This document shows positions 11,109-20,705 of a stretch of DNA of 64,000 nucleotides, one piece after another. The notes beneath the pieces are model-generated. The model was not told the origin of the DNA and did not search any database. It saw only the letters and a list, made by a program, of their open reading frames with translations. Location of the stretch: NCBI GenBank assembly GCA_022448365.1, contig JAKVCS010000003.1:1178001-1242000 (forward strand), in the 5' to 3' direction. The position numbers and the translations under genes are program-made. Each line of letters begins with the position of its first letter. The first letter of the stretch is position 1. This DNA is from Saccharospirillaceae bacterium (GTDB lineage Bacteria > Pseudomonadota > Gammaproteobacteria > Pseudomonadales > Oceanobacteraceae).

Positions 11109-12764
11109 TCAGTCGCTAAGTAAGCTTTCCTGTTTCGGAGATGGGCTTTCTGCGGCTTGTAAGCCCGAGTCTGTCGCCAGTGCTTCATGCAGCTCAGCTT
11201 CGGCATTGGCTTCCTCGATCAGGTTACGTGCCAGTTCTTTTTTAACTCGCACGCCAAGTTTCTGGAAATTATCCGCACGACTAAGTAAGTTACCGCGACC
11301 CTGCTTGAGCGACTTCCAGGCATCGTCGTAGGTGCCTTGAGCAGTATTCAGCTGTTTGCCAAGCTTCTCCATATACTCGACCAGGCTCACCACCTTCTCA
11401 TACACCAAACGCGCCTGATCAGCGATTTTCTCGGTATTGCGATTTCGCCGCTCGATGGCCCAAAGACTGGCAACCGTTCTCAAGGCCGCCAATAGCGTTG
11501 TTGGCGTCACAACCACAATACGACGCTCAAATGCCTCGTTAAACAACTGCTCGTCCTGCTGGAAAGCCGCCATAAACGCCGGCTCAATAGGCATAAACAG
11601 GAAAACAAAATCCGGAGAATTCAGGCCTTCCAATTGCTGGTAGGCTTTTTCACTGAGGCTTTTAATATGGATTCTCACCGACTCAACGTGACGCTTCAGA
11701 GCTGCGTCACGTTGTTCGTCCGTTTCGGCATTCACCGACTCACTGTAAGCCGTCAGCGATACTTTGGAGTCAACGATAATATGCTTGCCTTCCGGCAGGT
11801 TGATGATGACATCCGGGCGATAACGCTGACCGCTGTCATCATGGTGACTTTGCTCGCGCACGTATTCCTCACCTGCGCGCAGTCCGGAGCGCTCCAGTAC
11901 GGTTTCCAGCACCATCTCGCCCCAGTTACCCTGCACTTTTTGTTCGCCACGTAATGCCGTGGTCAAAGCCTGAGCTTCACTGCTCATTTGTTGATTGAGT
12001 TTGTGTAATTCGGTGATCTGAGTGCGCAGAGTAGCCCGGTCTTTGGCATCGTGCAGGTGCACGTCTTCAACTTTTTTGCGCAGGCCATCGAGTTGCTGAC
12101 GGAATGGATTAAGCAACGCATCCAACCCTTGTTTTTGCTGCTCAGTCTGCTGCTTGTTTTGTTCGTTAAATTGCTGAGTCTTCTGTTCCAGTACTTTCTG
12201 AGAAAGCAGCTCAAACTCTTTCAATAACTGCTCTTTGTTCTCCTGCAGCAGCTGCAATTTCTCTTCGTTGTGCTGCTGTTGTTGCTGGCTCGACTGCTGC
12301 TCTGTGGCTAACTGAGTTTCAAGCTCTGAACGCTGTTGGTGCTGAGTATCCAGCTGGCGCTTGGTTTCCGCCAGTTCTTGCTGCAATGTCTCCTGCTGAC
12401 GCTGTAACGCCTCTGCGCGTTCTTGCCAACGCGTACCATCCAGCTGCTGTTGCTGCAGCTGCTGGCGAAGTGATTGCTCACTGTTACGCTGTTGCTGAAG
12501 ATCTTGCTCTAATTGCTGAGTGTCTTTTTGCCATTGCTGGTGTTGTTGCTGAAGCTGCTTCTGCTCCAGTTCCTGTTGTTGTTTGAGCAGTTCTGACTGC
12601 TGTTCAAGAGCCGTAATTTTCTGCTCCGATTGCAGTTGTTGCTGCAATAGATCGGCTTCAGCCAGCTTCGACTTGCGGTTAACAACCAGCGCAGTCACGG
12701 CAGCGCTTGATACCACCAGCAGTGATGTAAAAACAATCAGATAGTTCAGACTTAACTCAAACAT
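11109..12764 (-). CDS. rmuC: RmuC-family DNA recombination protein
   Basis: Predicted membrane-anchored protein with a PD-(D/E)XK-like nuclease domain; in E. coli loss of RmuC raises inversion at short inverted repeats. An N-terminal membrane segment (about residues 5-25) is followed by an exceptionally glutamine-rich coiled coil to about residue 230, then the RmuC domain with GNWGEMVLETVLERSGL, YRPDVIINLP and IIVDSKVSL. The ATG at 12764 is chosen; TTG at 12779 would extend it by five residues and overlap the upstream stop. The C-terminal tail is acidic. Confidence 0.93.
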   Translation of the reverse strand: MFELSLNYLIVFTSLLVVSSAAVTALVVNRKSKLAEADLLQQQLQSEQKITALEQQSELLKQQQELEQKQLQQQHQQWQKDTQQLEQDLQQQRNSEQSLRQQLQQQQLDGTRWQERAEALQRQQETLQQELAETKRQLDTQHQQRSELETQLATEQQSSQQQQQHNEEKLQLLQENKEQLLKEFELLSQKVLEQKTQQFNEQNKQQTEQQKQGLDALLNPFRQQLDGLRKKVEDVHLHDAKDRATLRTQITELHKLNQQMSSEAQALTTALRGEQKVQGNWGEMVLETVLERSGLRAGEEYVREQSHHDDSGQRYRPDVIINLPEGKHIIVDSKVSLTAYSESVNAETDEQRDAALKRHVESVRIHIKSLSEKAYQQLEGLNSPDFVFLFMPIEPAFMAAFQQDEQLFNEAFERRIVVVTPTTLLAALRTVASLWAIERRNRNTEKIADQARLVYEKVVSLVEYMEKLGKQLNTAQGTYDDAWKSLKQGRGNLLSRADNFQKLGVRVKKELARNLIEEANAEAELHEALATDSGLQAAESPSPKQESLLSD

Positions 12765-12775
12765 ATTATGTCGTC

Positions 12776-13330
12776 TCAATAACGATTACGGATACCTGCA
12801 ATGACACTGCCTGATGTCACATCATCAAATCGGGTGCAAGAGAATTCAACGTAAAAGGACGCCTGACCTTCGCGGCGGCTGTCAGAAGAAAAAGCCAGAC
12901 CAACGGCACTGAGATCCGAGCAACCACTTTTTGCCCAGGGTTGGGCCAGACCAGTGATCGTCGCCGACCAGCAATGCCCTCCGTAGCGAAAATACGGCCC
13001 GGATGGCAAACCTGTTAAGGACAAGGGTAAATGCGCGACCAACTCCCAACCAGCACTGAGGCCATCAAAATTAATGGAATCCTCCGATTGATCATCTTTA
13101 ACAACACCCCAGCTGTGCAACACAACACCACCACTGAGAAACGGCAGAAGTTGAATACCACTGCCTAGCTTCAGCACCCGGCTGGCTGCGGTTGTATCTT
13201 CTTCATCTTGCAACGACTGAACACCCAGACCAATCGCGCCCTCGATATACGCTGCAGGTTCAGCCAAAGACATCTGACCTGCAATCAGCATTAAGGATAC
13301 GCAGTAAAGTCGGCACATCTTTTTATCCAT
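12776..13330 (-). CDS. Small exported protein, probably an outer-membrane beta-barrel
   Basis: About 184 residues with a signal peptide (CRLYCVSLMLIAGQMSLA, cleavage probably before EPAAY). The mature part alternates hydrophobic and polar residues and has glycine-rich strands (GAIGLGVQSL, GLSAGWELV, PYFRYGGHCW), ending in GIRNRY, which suggests a small porin-like or OmpA/OmpW-size barrel. Three or four cysteines occur in the mature part. It ends 11 bases before the rmuC start. The family is not recognised. The ATG at 13330 is chosen; an ATG at 13342 is also possible. Confidence 0.7.
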   Translation of the reverse strand: MDKKMCRLYCVSLMLIAGQMSLAEPAAYIEGAIGLGVQSLQDEEDTTAASRVLKLGSGIQLLPFLSGGVVLHSWGVVKDDQSEDSINFDGLSAGWELVAHLPLSLTGLPSGPYFRYGGHCWSATITGLAQPWAKSGCSDLSAVGLAFSSDSRREGQASFYVEFSCTRFDDVTSGSVIAGIRNRY

Positions 13331-13358
13331 AAACGTCGCCATTAAACAAGAACCTGAG

Positions 13359-14072
13359 TCATCCAGCGAAAATAAGGGTCTTCAGATTATCAACGACCAT
13401 ATCAGGGCCAGACAGGGCGATATCATCCCCGTGATTGTAGCCGTAGGGCACGCCAACACTCACAATACCGGCCGCTTTGGCGGCGCCAATATCATGACGA
13501 GAATCCCCCACCATCAACGCCTTTCCTGGCGAAACAGCCAGTCTATCGCAGGCGAACAGCAGTGGCATAGGTGACGGCTTTTTCTCCGCCAGATCATCGC
13601 CACACAGCAGCAACTGAAACTGACCTTGCCAGCCCAGAGACTCGACCAGTGGTTCGGTAAACAAGCGGGGCTTGTTAGTAATCAGTACTTTCGGAATGCC
13701 GGCCTCGGACAGGCGATCCAGTAATGACTGTACGCCCGGATAGACGCCGGTGGCATGATGCAATGCCGAGAGATAGGCGCGATCAAATATCGCCCGGTAA
13801 GGTGCAACCGATTCCGGGTCTAACGCATCTGCTGCCACGTCATCGCCATTGCACAAAGCACGGCGTACTAACTTATCGGCGCCGTTACCCACCCAATGAC
13901 TGACGTTTTGCTGACCCGCAATCGGCTTCCCGGATTCCTTCAACATGGTATCCACGGCAGCGGCCAGATCCGGAACACTATTGATCAAAGTACCGTCGAG
14001 ATCGAATAACACCAACTCCGGACCGTTCTCCAGATGAGAGAACAACGCCTGAATCCGTTCATGCCAGCGCAT
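13359..14072 (-). CDS. gph: Phosphoglycolate phosphatase
   Basis: HAD-superfamily hydrolase that dephosphorylates 2-phosphoglycolate, a by-product of DNA repair and oxygenation chemistry. Motif I is FDLDGTLINSVPDL, motif II is in LITNKPR, motif III is the lysine in EKKPSP, and motif IV is MVGDSRHDIGAA. It lies 3 bases downstream of rpe on the same strand, matching the common rpe-gph pair. Confidence 0.93.
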   Translation of the reverse strand: MRWHERIQALFSHLENGPELVLFDLDGTLINSVPDLAAAVDTMLKESGKPIAGQQNVSHWVGNGADKLVRRALCNGDDVAADALDPESVAPYRAIFDRAYLSALHHATGVYPGVQSLLDRLSEAGIPKVLITNKPRLFTEPLVESLGWQGQFQLLLCGDDLAEKKPSPMPLLFACDRLAVSPGKALMVGDSRHDIGAAKAAGIVSVGVPYGYNHGDDIALSGPDMVVDNLKTLIFAG

Positions 14073-14075
14073 CCG

Positions 14076-14753
14076 TTACTTCGCTTCTGCTGCGGCAATT
14101 TCTGCGCGCATCTGATCAATCACGGTTTTATAGTCCGGCGCATTAAAGATGGCCGAACCGGCAACAAACATGTCGGCGCCAGCAGCGCGAATTTCACCAA
14201 TGTTATCGGCTTTTACACCGCCATCAATTTCCAGGCGAATGTCATATCCCGATGCATCAATTTTGGCACGCGCTTGACGCAGCTTATCCAGAGTCGCCGG
14301 AATAAAAGATTGCCCACCAAACCCAGGGTTAACCGACATCAGCAATACGACGTCGAGCTTATCCATGACATAGTCCATGTAATGCAGTGGAGTGGCCGGA
14401 TTAAATACCAGGCCTGCTTTCAGGCCAGCCGACTTAATCAGCTGCAGGCTGCGATCGATATGATCTGAAGCTTCCGGGTGAAAAGTGATGTAGCTTGCGC
14501 CGGCTTCGGCAAAGTCACCAATCATGCGATCCACCGGGTTCACCATCAGATGCACGTCAATCGGAGCGGTTACGCCATGATCACGCAGTGCTTTACACAC
14601 CATAGGGCCAATCGTGAGATTCGGAACGTAGTGATTATCCATCACGTCGAAGTGAACCACGTCGGCACCAGCGGCGAGAACGTTATCCACCTCTTCGCCT
14701 AAGCGGGCAAAGTCAGCGGACAAAATAGAAGGGGCGATCAAACAATCTTTCAT
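14076..14753 (-). CDS. rpe: Ribulose-phosphate 3-epimerase
   Basis: TIM-barrel enzyme of the pentose phosphate pathway that interconverts ribulose-5-phosphate and xylulose-5-phosphate. Motifs visible are [35 protein letters not shown] (metal/catalytic Asp), [12 protein letters not shown] and LEIDGGVK. The 225-residue length is standard. It is the first gene of the pair with gph. Confidence 0.97.
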   Translation of the reverse strand: MKDCLIAPSILSADFARLGEEVDNVLAAGADVVHFDVMDNHYVPNLTIGPMVCKALRDHGVTAPIDVHLMVNPVDRMIGDFAEAGASYITFHPEASDHIDRSLQLIKSAGLKAGLVFNPATPLHYMDYVMDKLDVVLLMSVNPGFGGQSFIPATLDKLRQARAKIDASGYDIRLEIDGGVKADNIGEIRAAGADMFVAGSAIFNAPDYKTVIDQMRAEIAAAEAK

Positions 14754-14893
14754 GAGCGAATCCGGTAATGTCGGTCTTAATTATCAGGCTGGCATTGTAC
14801 GTGTTGCGCAGGGTGATTGCAGCAAGGCGCCACACTCAGATAGGTACATCTTTTGCTAAAGTCAGACAACCGTATTTACCACAGGCCTGCAAC

Positions 14894-16147
14894 ATGCCAT
14901 TTTCACCAAACGCCAGCGTCGTATTTTTGCTGCTTACCATTTTATCGGCGCCCCTGCGCGCTGCTGCTGAAGACGAAGCCACCAGCAACAGCCAGACAGA
15001 GGTGAACGAAGTAGCGGATAACAATACTGACACCTCAGGCAATGGTGAGCAGCGTAACGAATCACAAGAGGCAGGCACAGAGACAGCGACCGTTATCGAA
15101 CGTAGCTCTCCCCAACCCCACATTAACCGACATGCATCGCTGATTGCGCATCTCGGCCTTTACCAGCGTCAACGTGAAGTGGTTCAGCTGGTTGCAGCGG
15201 ATACACCGTTTAATGGCCTGTTTTTGCAGGAAACCGCAGGCAAACCCCAGGGGGGGATTTTGATTCTGCACGACAATCAGCAACATGGTCATTGGCCAGC
15301 AGTCACCGGTCCACTGCGGGAATATTTGCCGGATTATGGCTGGGCCACGCTGGCCATTGAGCTACCCAGTCAACCCAGCGCATTATTGCCCCCTCGTCCA
15401 TCCTACGACGCACAAATAGTCGGTGACAGCGAGCTGCCTGCGCTGGCCTCAGAAGCAACAGAAGAAACCCAGGCGAGCAATAATTCTGAGGAGGCGGCTC
15501 AGGTTGCGGAAGAAAGCGATAGCACAGGTATTGCCGCAAGCGGCAAAACAGAACCGCTGGAACAACAGACCCTGACAGATAATGAACCCGCCTTGCCGCG
15601 ACTGACAGGCTTACCAGAAATCGTCGATAACCCGCCGCAGACAACAGCGGAAGTACAACCTACCCAACAGACGCCACAGCAGCGTTACCAACAACAAATG
15701 CGTTCTCGTCTGACCGCAGGAATGAACTACCTCAATAGTCGCGGCCAGTTTAATCTGGTGCTCATCGCCAACGGCAACAGCGCTTCCTGGGCGATCGATT
15801 TTCTCAATAATAAACAGCAACAAAGACTGGCCGACGATCAGGATACACGCGGTCTGGCCCTTATATTGGTTGATCCGGTGCAGAATACTGACAACCAACT
15901 CTATCTCGAGCAGCAACTGCAACAATTAGAAATACCGATTCTCGATCTGGTGACTGAGTTTAATAACCTGAATCCGGCCGACAATAAACGCCGCGCCGGC
16001 ATGATGAGGCACCGCCAGCGTGATAGTTATCGTCAGATTTATATCGATGGACCAGACTTATCCAGCCGACAACATCAAACATTAAAGCGTCGTATACGTG
16101 GCTGGCTGAAAGTTAATGCAGCGGGTATTGAGCTACCGGCATCCTGA
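14894..16147 (+). CDS. DUF3530-type exported alpha/beta-hydrolase-like protein
   Basis: About 417 residues with a signal peptide (SVVFLLLTILSAPLRAAA) and an alpha/beta-hydrolase-like core: GGILILHDNQQHGHWP near residue 115 and a later IANGNSASWAIDFL that may hold the nucleophile elbow. The core is split by an acidic, glutamate/serine/glutamine-rich insert at about residues 180-270 with no structure expected. The family assignment to DUF3530 is from memory of its shape. The ATG at 14894 is chosen because it is followed directly by the signal peptide; earlier in-frame starts would bury it. The substrate is unknown. Confidence 0.75.
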   Translation: MPFSPNASVVFLLLTILSAPLRAAAEDEATSNSQTEVNEVADNNTDTSGNGEQRNESQEAGTETATVIERSSPQPHINRHASLIAHLGLYQRQREVVQLVAADTPFNGLFLQETAGKPQGGILILHDNQQHGHWPAVTGPLREYLPDYGWATLAIELPSQPSALLPPRPSYDAQIVGDSELPALASEATEETQASNNSEEAAQVAEESDSTGIAASGKTEPLEQQTLTDNEPALPRLTGLPEIVDNPPQTTAEVQPTQQTPQQRYQQQMRSRLTAGMNYLNSRGQFNLVLIANGNSASWAIDFLNNKQQQRLADDQDTRGLALILVDPVQNTDNQLYLEQQLQQLEIPILDLVTEFNNLNPADNKRRAGMMRHRQRDSYRQIYIDGPDLSSRQHQTLKRRIRGWLKVNAAGIELPAS

Positions 16148-16224
16148 AAAACCAGTGTGGATTCCATGGCCAAATAACGTTGTCGAGACGCCCTGCTGGA
16201 AAGATCAATGTCAGTGACAAGAAT

Positions 16225-16698
16225 TCAAAGACAGTCCTCTGGCGCCTCAACGTCTTTGCATTTTTCGTAAGCCGCTGCTTTTAAAGAACCGTTGGCGTTG
16301 CGAAATTGATTAAAACACTCGGCACTTTCGTGATAACGCTTCAAGCGAGCCTCACAACGCTGATCAATGGCCTGCTCTGACTGCTTTTTCGTTGTTGTCG
16401 ATTGCGTAGCCGCATTTTTTTTATTGAGTAGTTCCTGTTGCCGACTCTGATGACGATAATCATACTCTTCCGCCAACGCCTTGGTACGGGCTGCCGCTTC
16501 AGACGCCTCATTTTGCTGCTCTCTGGTTGGCTCGATAGTCGGTTTCAACGGTACCGCCTGCTGTTGATACTCAATGGGTACCGAGTCGCCAAAGTGCTGC
16601 TTGCCATTGGCATCGGTCCACTTATACATTTCGGCATGAACTTCTGCAGCCAGTAATCCCATCACCAAAAGTACGAAACGCCTCATACGTTTACTCAC
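16225..16698 (-). CDS. DUF4124-domain periplasmic protein
   Basis: 157 residues: a signal peptide (FVLLVMGLLAAEVHA), then the short DUF4124 motif MYKWTDANGKQHFGDSVP, then a glutamine/alanine-rich coiled coil and a C-terminal part with four cysteines (CEARLKRY, CFNQF, CKDV, CL). The function of such proteins is unknown; they are common in gammaproteobacterial envelopes. It converges with the DUF3530 gene. Confidence 0.85.
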   Translation of the reverse strand: MSKRMRRFVLLVMGLLAAEVHAEMYKWTDANGKQHFGDSVPIEYQQQAVPLKPTIEPTREQQNEASEAAARTKALAEEYDYRHQSRQQELLNKKNAATQSTTTKKQSEQAIDQRCEARLKRYHESAECFNQFRNANGSLKAAAYEKCKDVEAPEDCL

Positions 16699-16916
16699 TA
16701 TCCCAAACGATTGTCACTATTAAGTTATCCCGGAAATAAGGTTAAGCCAAGTATGGTTGCTCGGTCTTTTTAGCAGGGAAAAAAGCGCAGTTCATCATAT
16801 AGCGGGTGCGTGGCCGGAGAACAGTTGGTGTTTTGAAACTCAATGTCAGCAACCACGACTGACTCACTGAGATGTTACCCCAAGAAAAACGAGTAAAAAG
16901 GAACGATGCAGATGGC

Positions 16917-16974
16917 CCCTGGGTATAACGAACGAATGTCGCATTCACCTTAACATTCGTATTTATAACCAGGG
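16917..16974. repeat. Long imperfect hairpin downstream of the sensor kinase gene
   Basis: Outer arms CCCTGG / CCAGGG, then TATAA / TTATA, then ACGAATGT / ACATTCGT around a loop of about 13 bases. It lies 14 bases past the kinase stop on the minus strand. It lacks a T tract, so it is either a 3'-end RNA structure or a degraded short mobile element. The rest of 16699-16987 shows no convincing gene. Confidence 0.45.
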
Positions 16975-16987
16975 TCAGAGACAGCTG

Positions 16988-18778
16988 TCAGCCATCAGAA
17001 TTACCGAAGAAGCCAGTTAAATCGGAGCGCAATAAAGGCTTCCGGATAACCTTAGCCCTGTTTTTCAGTGCTTGCGGAACATGTTGACCTGGCCATAACA
17101 ACAGCGATAACTCAATATCGTGACTTAACTGAGTCAGAGAAACCAAATCATCATCACTAATACTGGCATCGACAAGCAAATGACTGATTTTCGTTTCCTG
17201 GATGTTGATCGCTTCGATCGATGAGAATTGTTCGATATCCGCTGTCCCTAACTCATATTCCAGCCACTGCTGATTAAAATGACTCAACGAACAGTACCCG
17301 ATACGAATACCAGAGCGAATGGCGAGACGGTTGATTGTCTTATCACCGACTGCAGGAACATCCACAGAGAAGGCAAACAACGAGCCACTGGAATCAGAGT
17401 GCTGAAGTCTCAGCTCACCGTCCATTAACTCACAGATTTTTTGCGCGATGGATAGTCCCAGGCCGCTGCCATCATGAGTACGGGAATGAGAGGTATCTAA
17501 CTGATGGAATATTTCAAAAATATCCTGCTGCTTGCTCGAAGGTATACCAATTCCACTGTCCTGCACTTCGGCCACCAAGCGACTATCCTTCCAGGTTAAC
17601 GTTACTTTTACGCCCCCAACACTGGTGAACTTTAACGCGTTAGCAATCAGATTAATCAATACCTGGCGAAAACGTACAACGTCAACCGAAATTGTGGCAG
17701 GCAAATTGGTGGCAAGGTGGAACACAAGATCCAGCCGTTTCGCCCCCACCTGCGAACTGAACATTTGGCTGATCTCTTCAATCAGCGTAAGCATGTCTAC
17801 AGGCTCTGGATGAAGAACCAGGCCATTGGCCTCAATCGCAGCGGTATCGAGAATCTGGTTAACAGTATCGAGTAATATCAGTGCACTTTGCCCAGCCCAG
17901 TTGACGTATTCATGCTGTTCGTCGTTCAACGAAGTATCAAGAAGCAACTGATTGACCCCTAGAATGCCATTGATCGGTGTTCGTAACTCGTGACTCATAT
18001 TGGATAAAAACTGACTTTTAACCCGACTGGCCGCTTCTGCCGCACTACTCGCCTGCTTCAGTTCTTCCTCAAGAATTTTGGCCTGATCAATATCCTGTTG
18101 TAACTTGCTATTCAGAACGCGCAATTCACGATTCATTTCGGAATAGGTCTTGTGATATGCCCACACCAGCGGAGCAACAAAAAAGGCAAACAACAGGCTA
18201 AGACCCAAAACGTAAAGCATATCGTCGACCAGAGCCTGTTCGATCACCGTGATGTCCATGTCAGCTGCCGCCACATACGGCAATCCTGATGGCGATGTCA
18301 TCGGCATTAAGATGGTACGGAATAATCCCCAACGATCCCCTGCTGTAACGTAAACCGGCTCCGTCGCCGTCATCGCATCAAAGTACTTTTGATCACCCTC
18401 CGGATAACCGGTCCAATAGGTTACGACCTGACCCTTTTTGACATCTTCTTCGGTGTAATTGCAGCTGGTAAAAAAGATCTCCCCGTCAACCATCACATAG
18501 CTGTAGATATAGGTCATATCTGCACTTTTGGCGTGACTGGTTAACAATTCGAGATTATAACGATCCTGCTCATCTGAAATAGCATCAGGAGAACGGGCAA
18601 TATCATGAAAATCCTTAGGCAGGATCTCGCTGAGATTACTAGCAGCGGCTAACAATCGTGCATCAATATCTTCCAGGTACCGTTGCTTCTCGAACAGATA
18701 ACTTGTGAAGGCAACAACAGCAATGCCCACCAGGTAAATCAGTACCGCTGCAGCAAGCCTTCTGGAGGGCGCTTCCAT
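16988..18778 (-). CDS. Membrane sensor histidine kinase with a degenerate receiver domain
   Basis: 596 residues. Transmembrane segments at about 9-29 and 188-209 flank a periplasmic sensor domain of about 155 residues (Cache-like by size and position). A coiled linker leads to the HisKA domain with the phospho-acceptor His263 in SHELRTPING, then the ATPase with N box LINLIANALKFT, G1 DSGIGIP, F box FEIFHQLD and G2 GSGLGLSI. From about residue 485 a receiver-like stretch follows, but the phospho-acceptor strand reads HLLVDASISDDD, while the conserved lysine remains in VIRKPL. This resembles the inactive receiver of BarA-type kinases. No response regulator is adjacent. The ATG at 18778 is chosen over the GTG two codons upstream because AGGAG is 5 bases before it. 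Confidence 0.9.
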   Translation of the reverse strand: MEAPSRRLAAAVLIYLVGIAVVAFTSYLFEKQRYLEDIDARLLAAASNLSEILPKDFHDIARSPDAISDEQDRYNLELLTSHAKSADMTYIYSYVMVDGEIFFTSCNYTEEDVKKGQVVTYWTGYPEGDQKYFDAMTATEPVYVTAGDRWGLFRTILMPMTSPSGLPYVAAADMDITVIEQALVDDMLYVLGLSLLFAFFVAPLVWAYHKTYSEMNRELRVLNSKLQQDIDQAKILEEELKQASSAAEAASRVKSQFLSNMSHELRTPINGILGVNQLLLDTSLNDEQHEYVNWAGQSALILLDTVNQILDTAAIEANGLVLHPEPVDMLTLIEEISQMFSSQVGAKRLDLVFHLATNLPATISVDVVRFRQVLINLIANALKFTSVGGVKVTLTWKDSRLVAEVQDSGIGIPSSKQQDIFEIFHQLDTSHSRTHDGSGLGLSIAQKICELMDGELRLQHSDSSGSLFAFSVDVPAVGDKTINRLAIRSGIRIGYCSLSHFNQQWLEYELGTADIEQFSSIEAINIQETKISHLLVDASISDDDLVSLTQLSHDIELSLLLWPGQHVPQALKNRAKVIRKPLLRSDLTGFFGNSDG

Positions 18779-19098
18779 TTTCACTCCTTATTGAAGATAG
18801 CTCGAAGGTAATCGGAATATTTTATCAATCATAGTTTGTAATATTTTTGCGGCAACTATTTTTGCAGAATGATCGATACCGCTATCAAGACATATCCGTT
18901 CGCTTCGACGAGGACCTTCTGACATCGATCTCTTAAGTCAAAGCTGCCCGTCATAAATAGCCAGTAAATCATAGCTTCTGATGGTAAATCTTCATCACGA
19001 TTTGGCCGGAATATCACATTATTATCAGATATCTGCATAAAAAAACGCCCATTGAATAACAACGGGCGTTTCTTGATCGGAAGCTACTTCAAAAAGGC
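18779..19098. other. Intergenic stretch between kinase and ffh genes
   Basis: About 320 bases without a supported gene. It contains the ffh terminator (19039-19073) at one end and presumably the kinase promoter at the other. A 68-codon frame at 18856-19062 runs through the terminator and shows no family resemblance, so it is not called. Confidence 0.5.
19039..19073 (-). terminator. Rho-independent terminator of ffh
   Basis: Read on the minus strand, the stem AAACGCCC / GGGCGTTT, with an inner TTG/CAA pairing, is followed by seven T. It lies 26 bases past the ffh stop. Confidence 0.85.
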
Positions 19099-20511
19099 TT
19101 AACGCATCATAGGAGGCAGTCCACCCGGCGGCATACCACCGCCCGGTCCACCCATACCACCAGGGCCTCCCATACCGCCCATCGCACGCATCATTTTGCG
19201 CATACCACCTTTGGCAGTGACTTTTTTCATCATTTTCTGCATTTGCTTATGTTGCTTCAGCAGGCGATTGATATCCTGAATCTGCGTACCAGAGCCACGG
19301 GCGATACGCTTTTTACGTGAACCGTTAATTTTGTCCGGGAAACGACGCTCATCCGGTGTCATGGAATAAATAATGGATTCCATTTGTTTAAACTGCCCTT
19401 CAGCAGCATCAGTCTGCTTACCCATGGCACCTAAATTACCCATGCCAGGTAATTTATCCAGCATACCCGTCAGGCCACCCATCTTTTTCATTTGTTGCAT
19501 CTGGTCGAGGAAATCTTCCAGATCGAAGCCTTTACCTTTCTTAATCTTCTGAGCCAGCTTGTCAGCTTTACTCTTATCGATTTTACGTTCGGCTTCTTCA
19601 ATCAGGGTGAGAATGTCACCCATATCCAGAATACGGGAAGCGACACGATCCGGGTGAAATGGCTCCAGGGCATCGGTCTTTTCACCCATACCCATAAATT
19701 TGATTGGCTTGCCAGTAATCTGCCGAACCGATAACGCAGCACCGCCGCGGGCATCACCGTCCGCTTTGGTTAATACCACACCGGTTAACGGCAGAGCGTC
19801 GTTAAATGCTTTGGCGGTATTAGCGGCATCCTGACCTGTCATGGCATCGACCACAAACAGGGTTTCAGCCGGATTAATCGCCGCGTTTAACGCCTGAATC
19901 TCAGCCATCATGGCCTCATCAACAGCCAAACGGCCGGCAGTATCCACCAACAGCACATCCGCCTGAGCGCGCTTAGCCGCTTCAATAGCACCGTTGGCGA
20001 TATCGATTGGCTTCTCATCAGCGGTAGAAGGATGGAACAAAGCACCCACTTCGCCCGCCAGAGTTTCCAGCTGTTTGATGGCCGCCGGACGGTAAACATC
20101 GGCAGAAACCACCATGACCTTTTTCTTTTCACGTTCTGCCAGGAACTTAGCCAGCTTACCCACAGTGGTGGTTTTACCGGCACCTTGTAAACCGGCCATT
20201 AATACGACAGCCGGTGGCTGAACGGCCAGGTTCAAAGCTTCGTTCGACGAGCCCATGACCGATTGCAGTTCGTCGTGGACGATCTTCAGAAAGGCCTGGC
20301 CCGGGTTCAGACTTTGCAGAACGTCGGCACCGATGGCGCGTTCTTTCACCTGATTGGTAAATTCTTTAACAACCGGCAGCGCAACGTCCGCTTCCAGCAA
20401 CGCCATGCGCACTTCACGCAGGGTGCCTTTTATGTTTTCTTCAGTTAACTTGGCCTGGCCGGTGATACTTTTTAACGCACCGCCCAGGCGATCGGTAAGG
20501 CTCTCAAACAT
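19099..20511 (-). CDS. ffh: Signal recognition particle protein Ffh
   Basis: SRP54 GTPase that binds signal sequences and 4.5S RNA and delivers ribosomes to FtsY. It shows an N-domain (FESLTDRLGGALKSI), the GTPase with GLQGAGKTTT, DTAGRLAVD and TKADGDARGG, and a methionine-rich M domain from about residue 300 ending in a glycine/proline/methionine tail. The ATG at 20511 is chosen because the family begins MFESLTDRL; a longer frame to 20634 adds a non-homologous stretch. It is divergent from ypjD, as in E. coli. Confidence 0.98.
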   Translation of the reverse strand: MFESLTDRLGGALKSITGQAKLTEENIKGTLREVRMALLEADVALPVVKEFTNQVKERAIGADVLQSLNPGQAFLKIVHDELQSVMGSSNEALNLAVQPPAVVLMAGLQGAGKTTTVGKLAKFLAEREKKKVMVVSADVYRPAAIKQLETLAGEVGALFHPSTADEKPIDIANGAIEAAKRAQADVLLVDTAGRLAVDEAMMAEIQALNAAINPAETLFVVDAMTGQDAANTAKAFNDALPLTGVVLTKADGDARGGAALSVRQITGKPIKFMGMGEKTDALEPFHPDRVASRILDMGDILTLIEEAERKIDKSKADKLAQKIKKGKGFDLEDFLDQMQQMKKMGGLTGMLDKLPGMGNLGAMGKQTDAAEGQFKQMESIIYSMTPDERRFPDKINGSRKKRIARGSGTQIQDINRLLKQHKQMQKMMKKVTAKGGMRKMMRAMGGMGGPGGMGGPGGGMPPGGLPPMMR

Positions 20512-20705
20512 CGTCGATGACTCAGATACAAATAAAAATTGTCGGCAGTATAGCCCGAGCCCGCCTTGATCCCCAACAGTCATCCGATGAAAAAGCGTTA
20601 CAAGTGATGATTTCAAATATAAAAAGTGCGACACTCCGTTGCTTTAGCCTGTACACCTTCGTTCTGTTCTATCGACCCATCTGAACGAAGCCATGAGGAA
20701 GTGAT

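Noticed and set aside
16742-16948. 68-codon minus-strand frame after the kinase
   Set aside because: It overlaps the long hairpin and has no ribosome site or recognisable motif.
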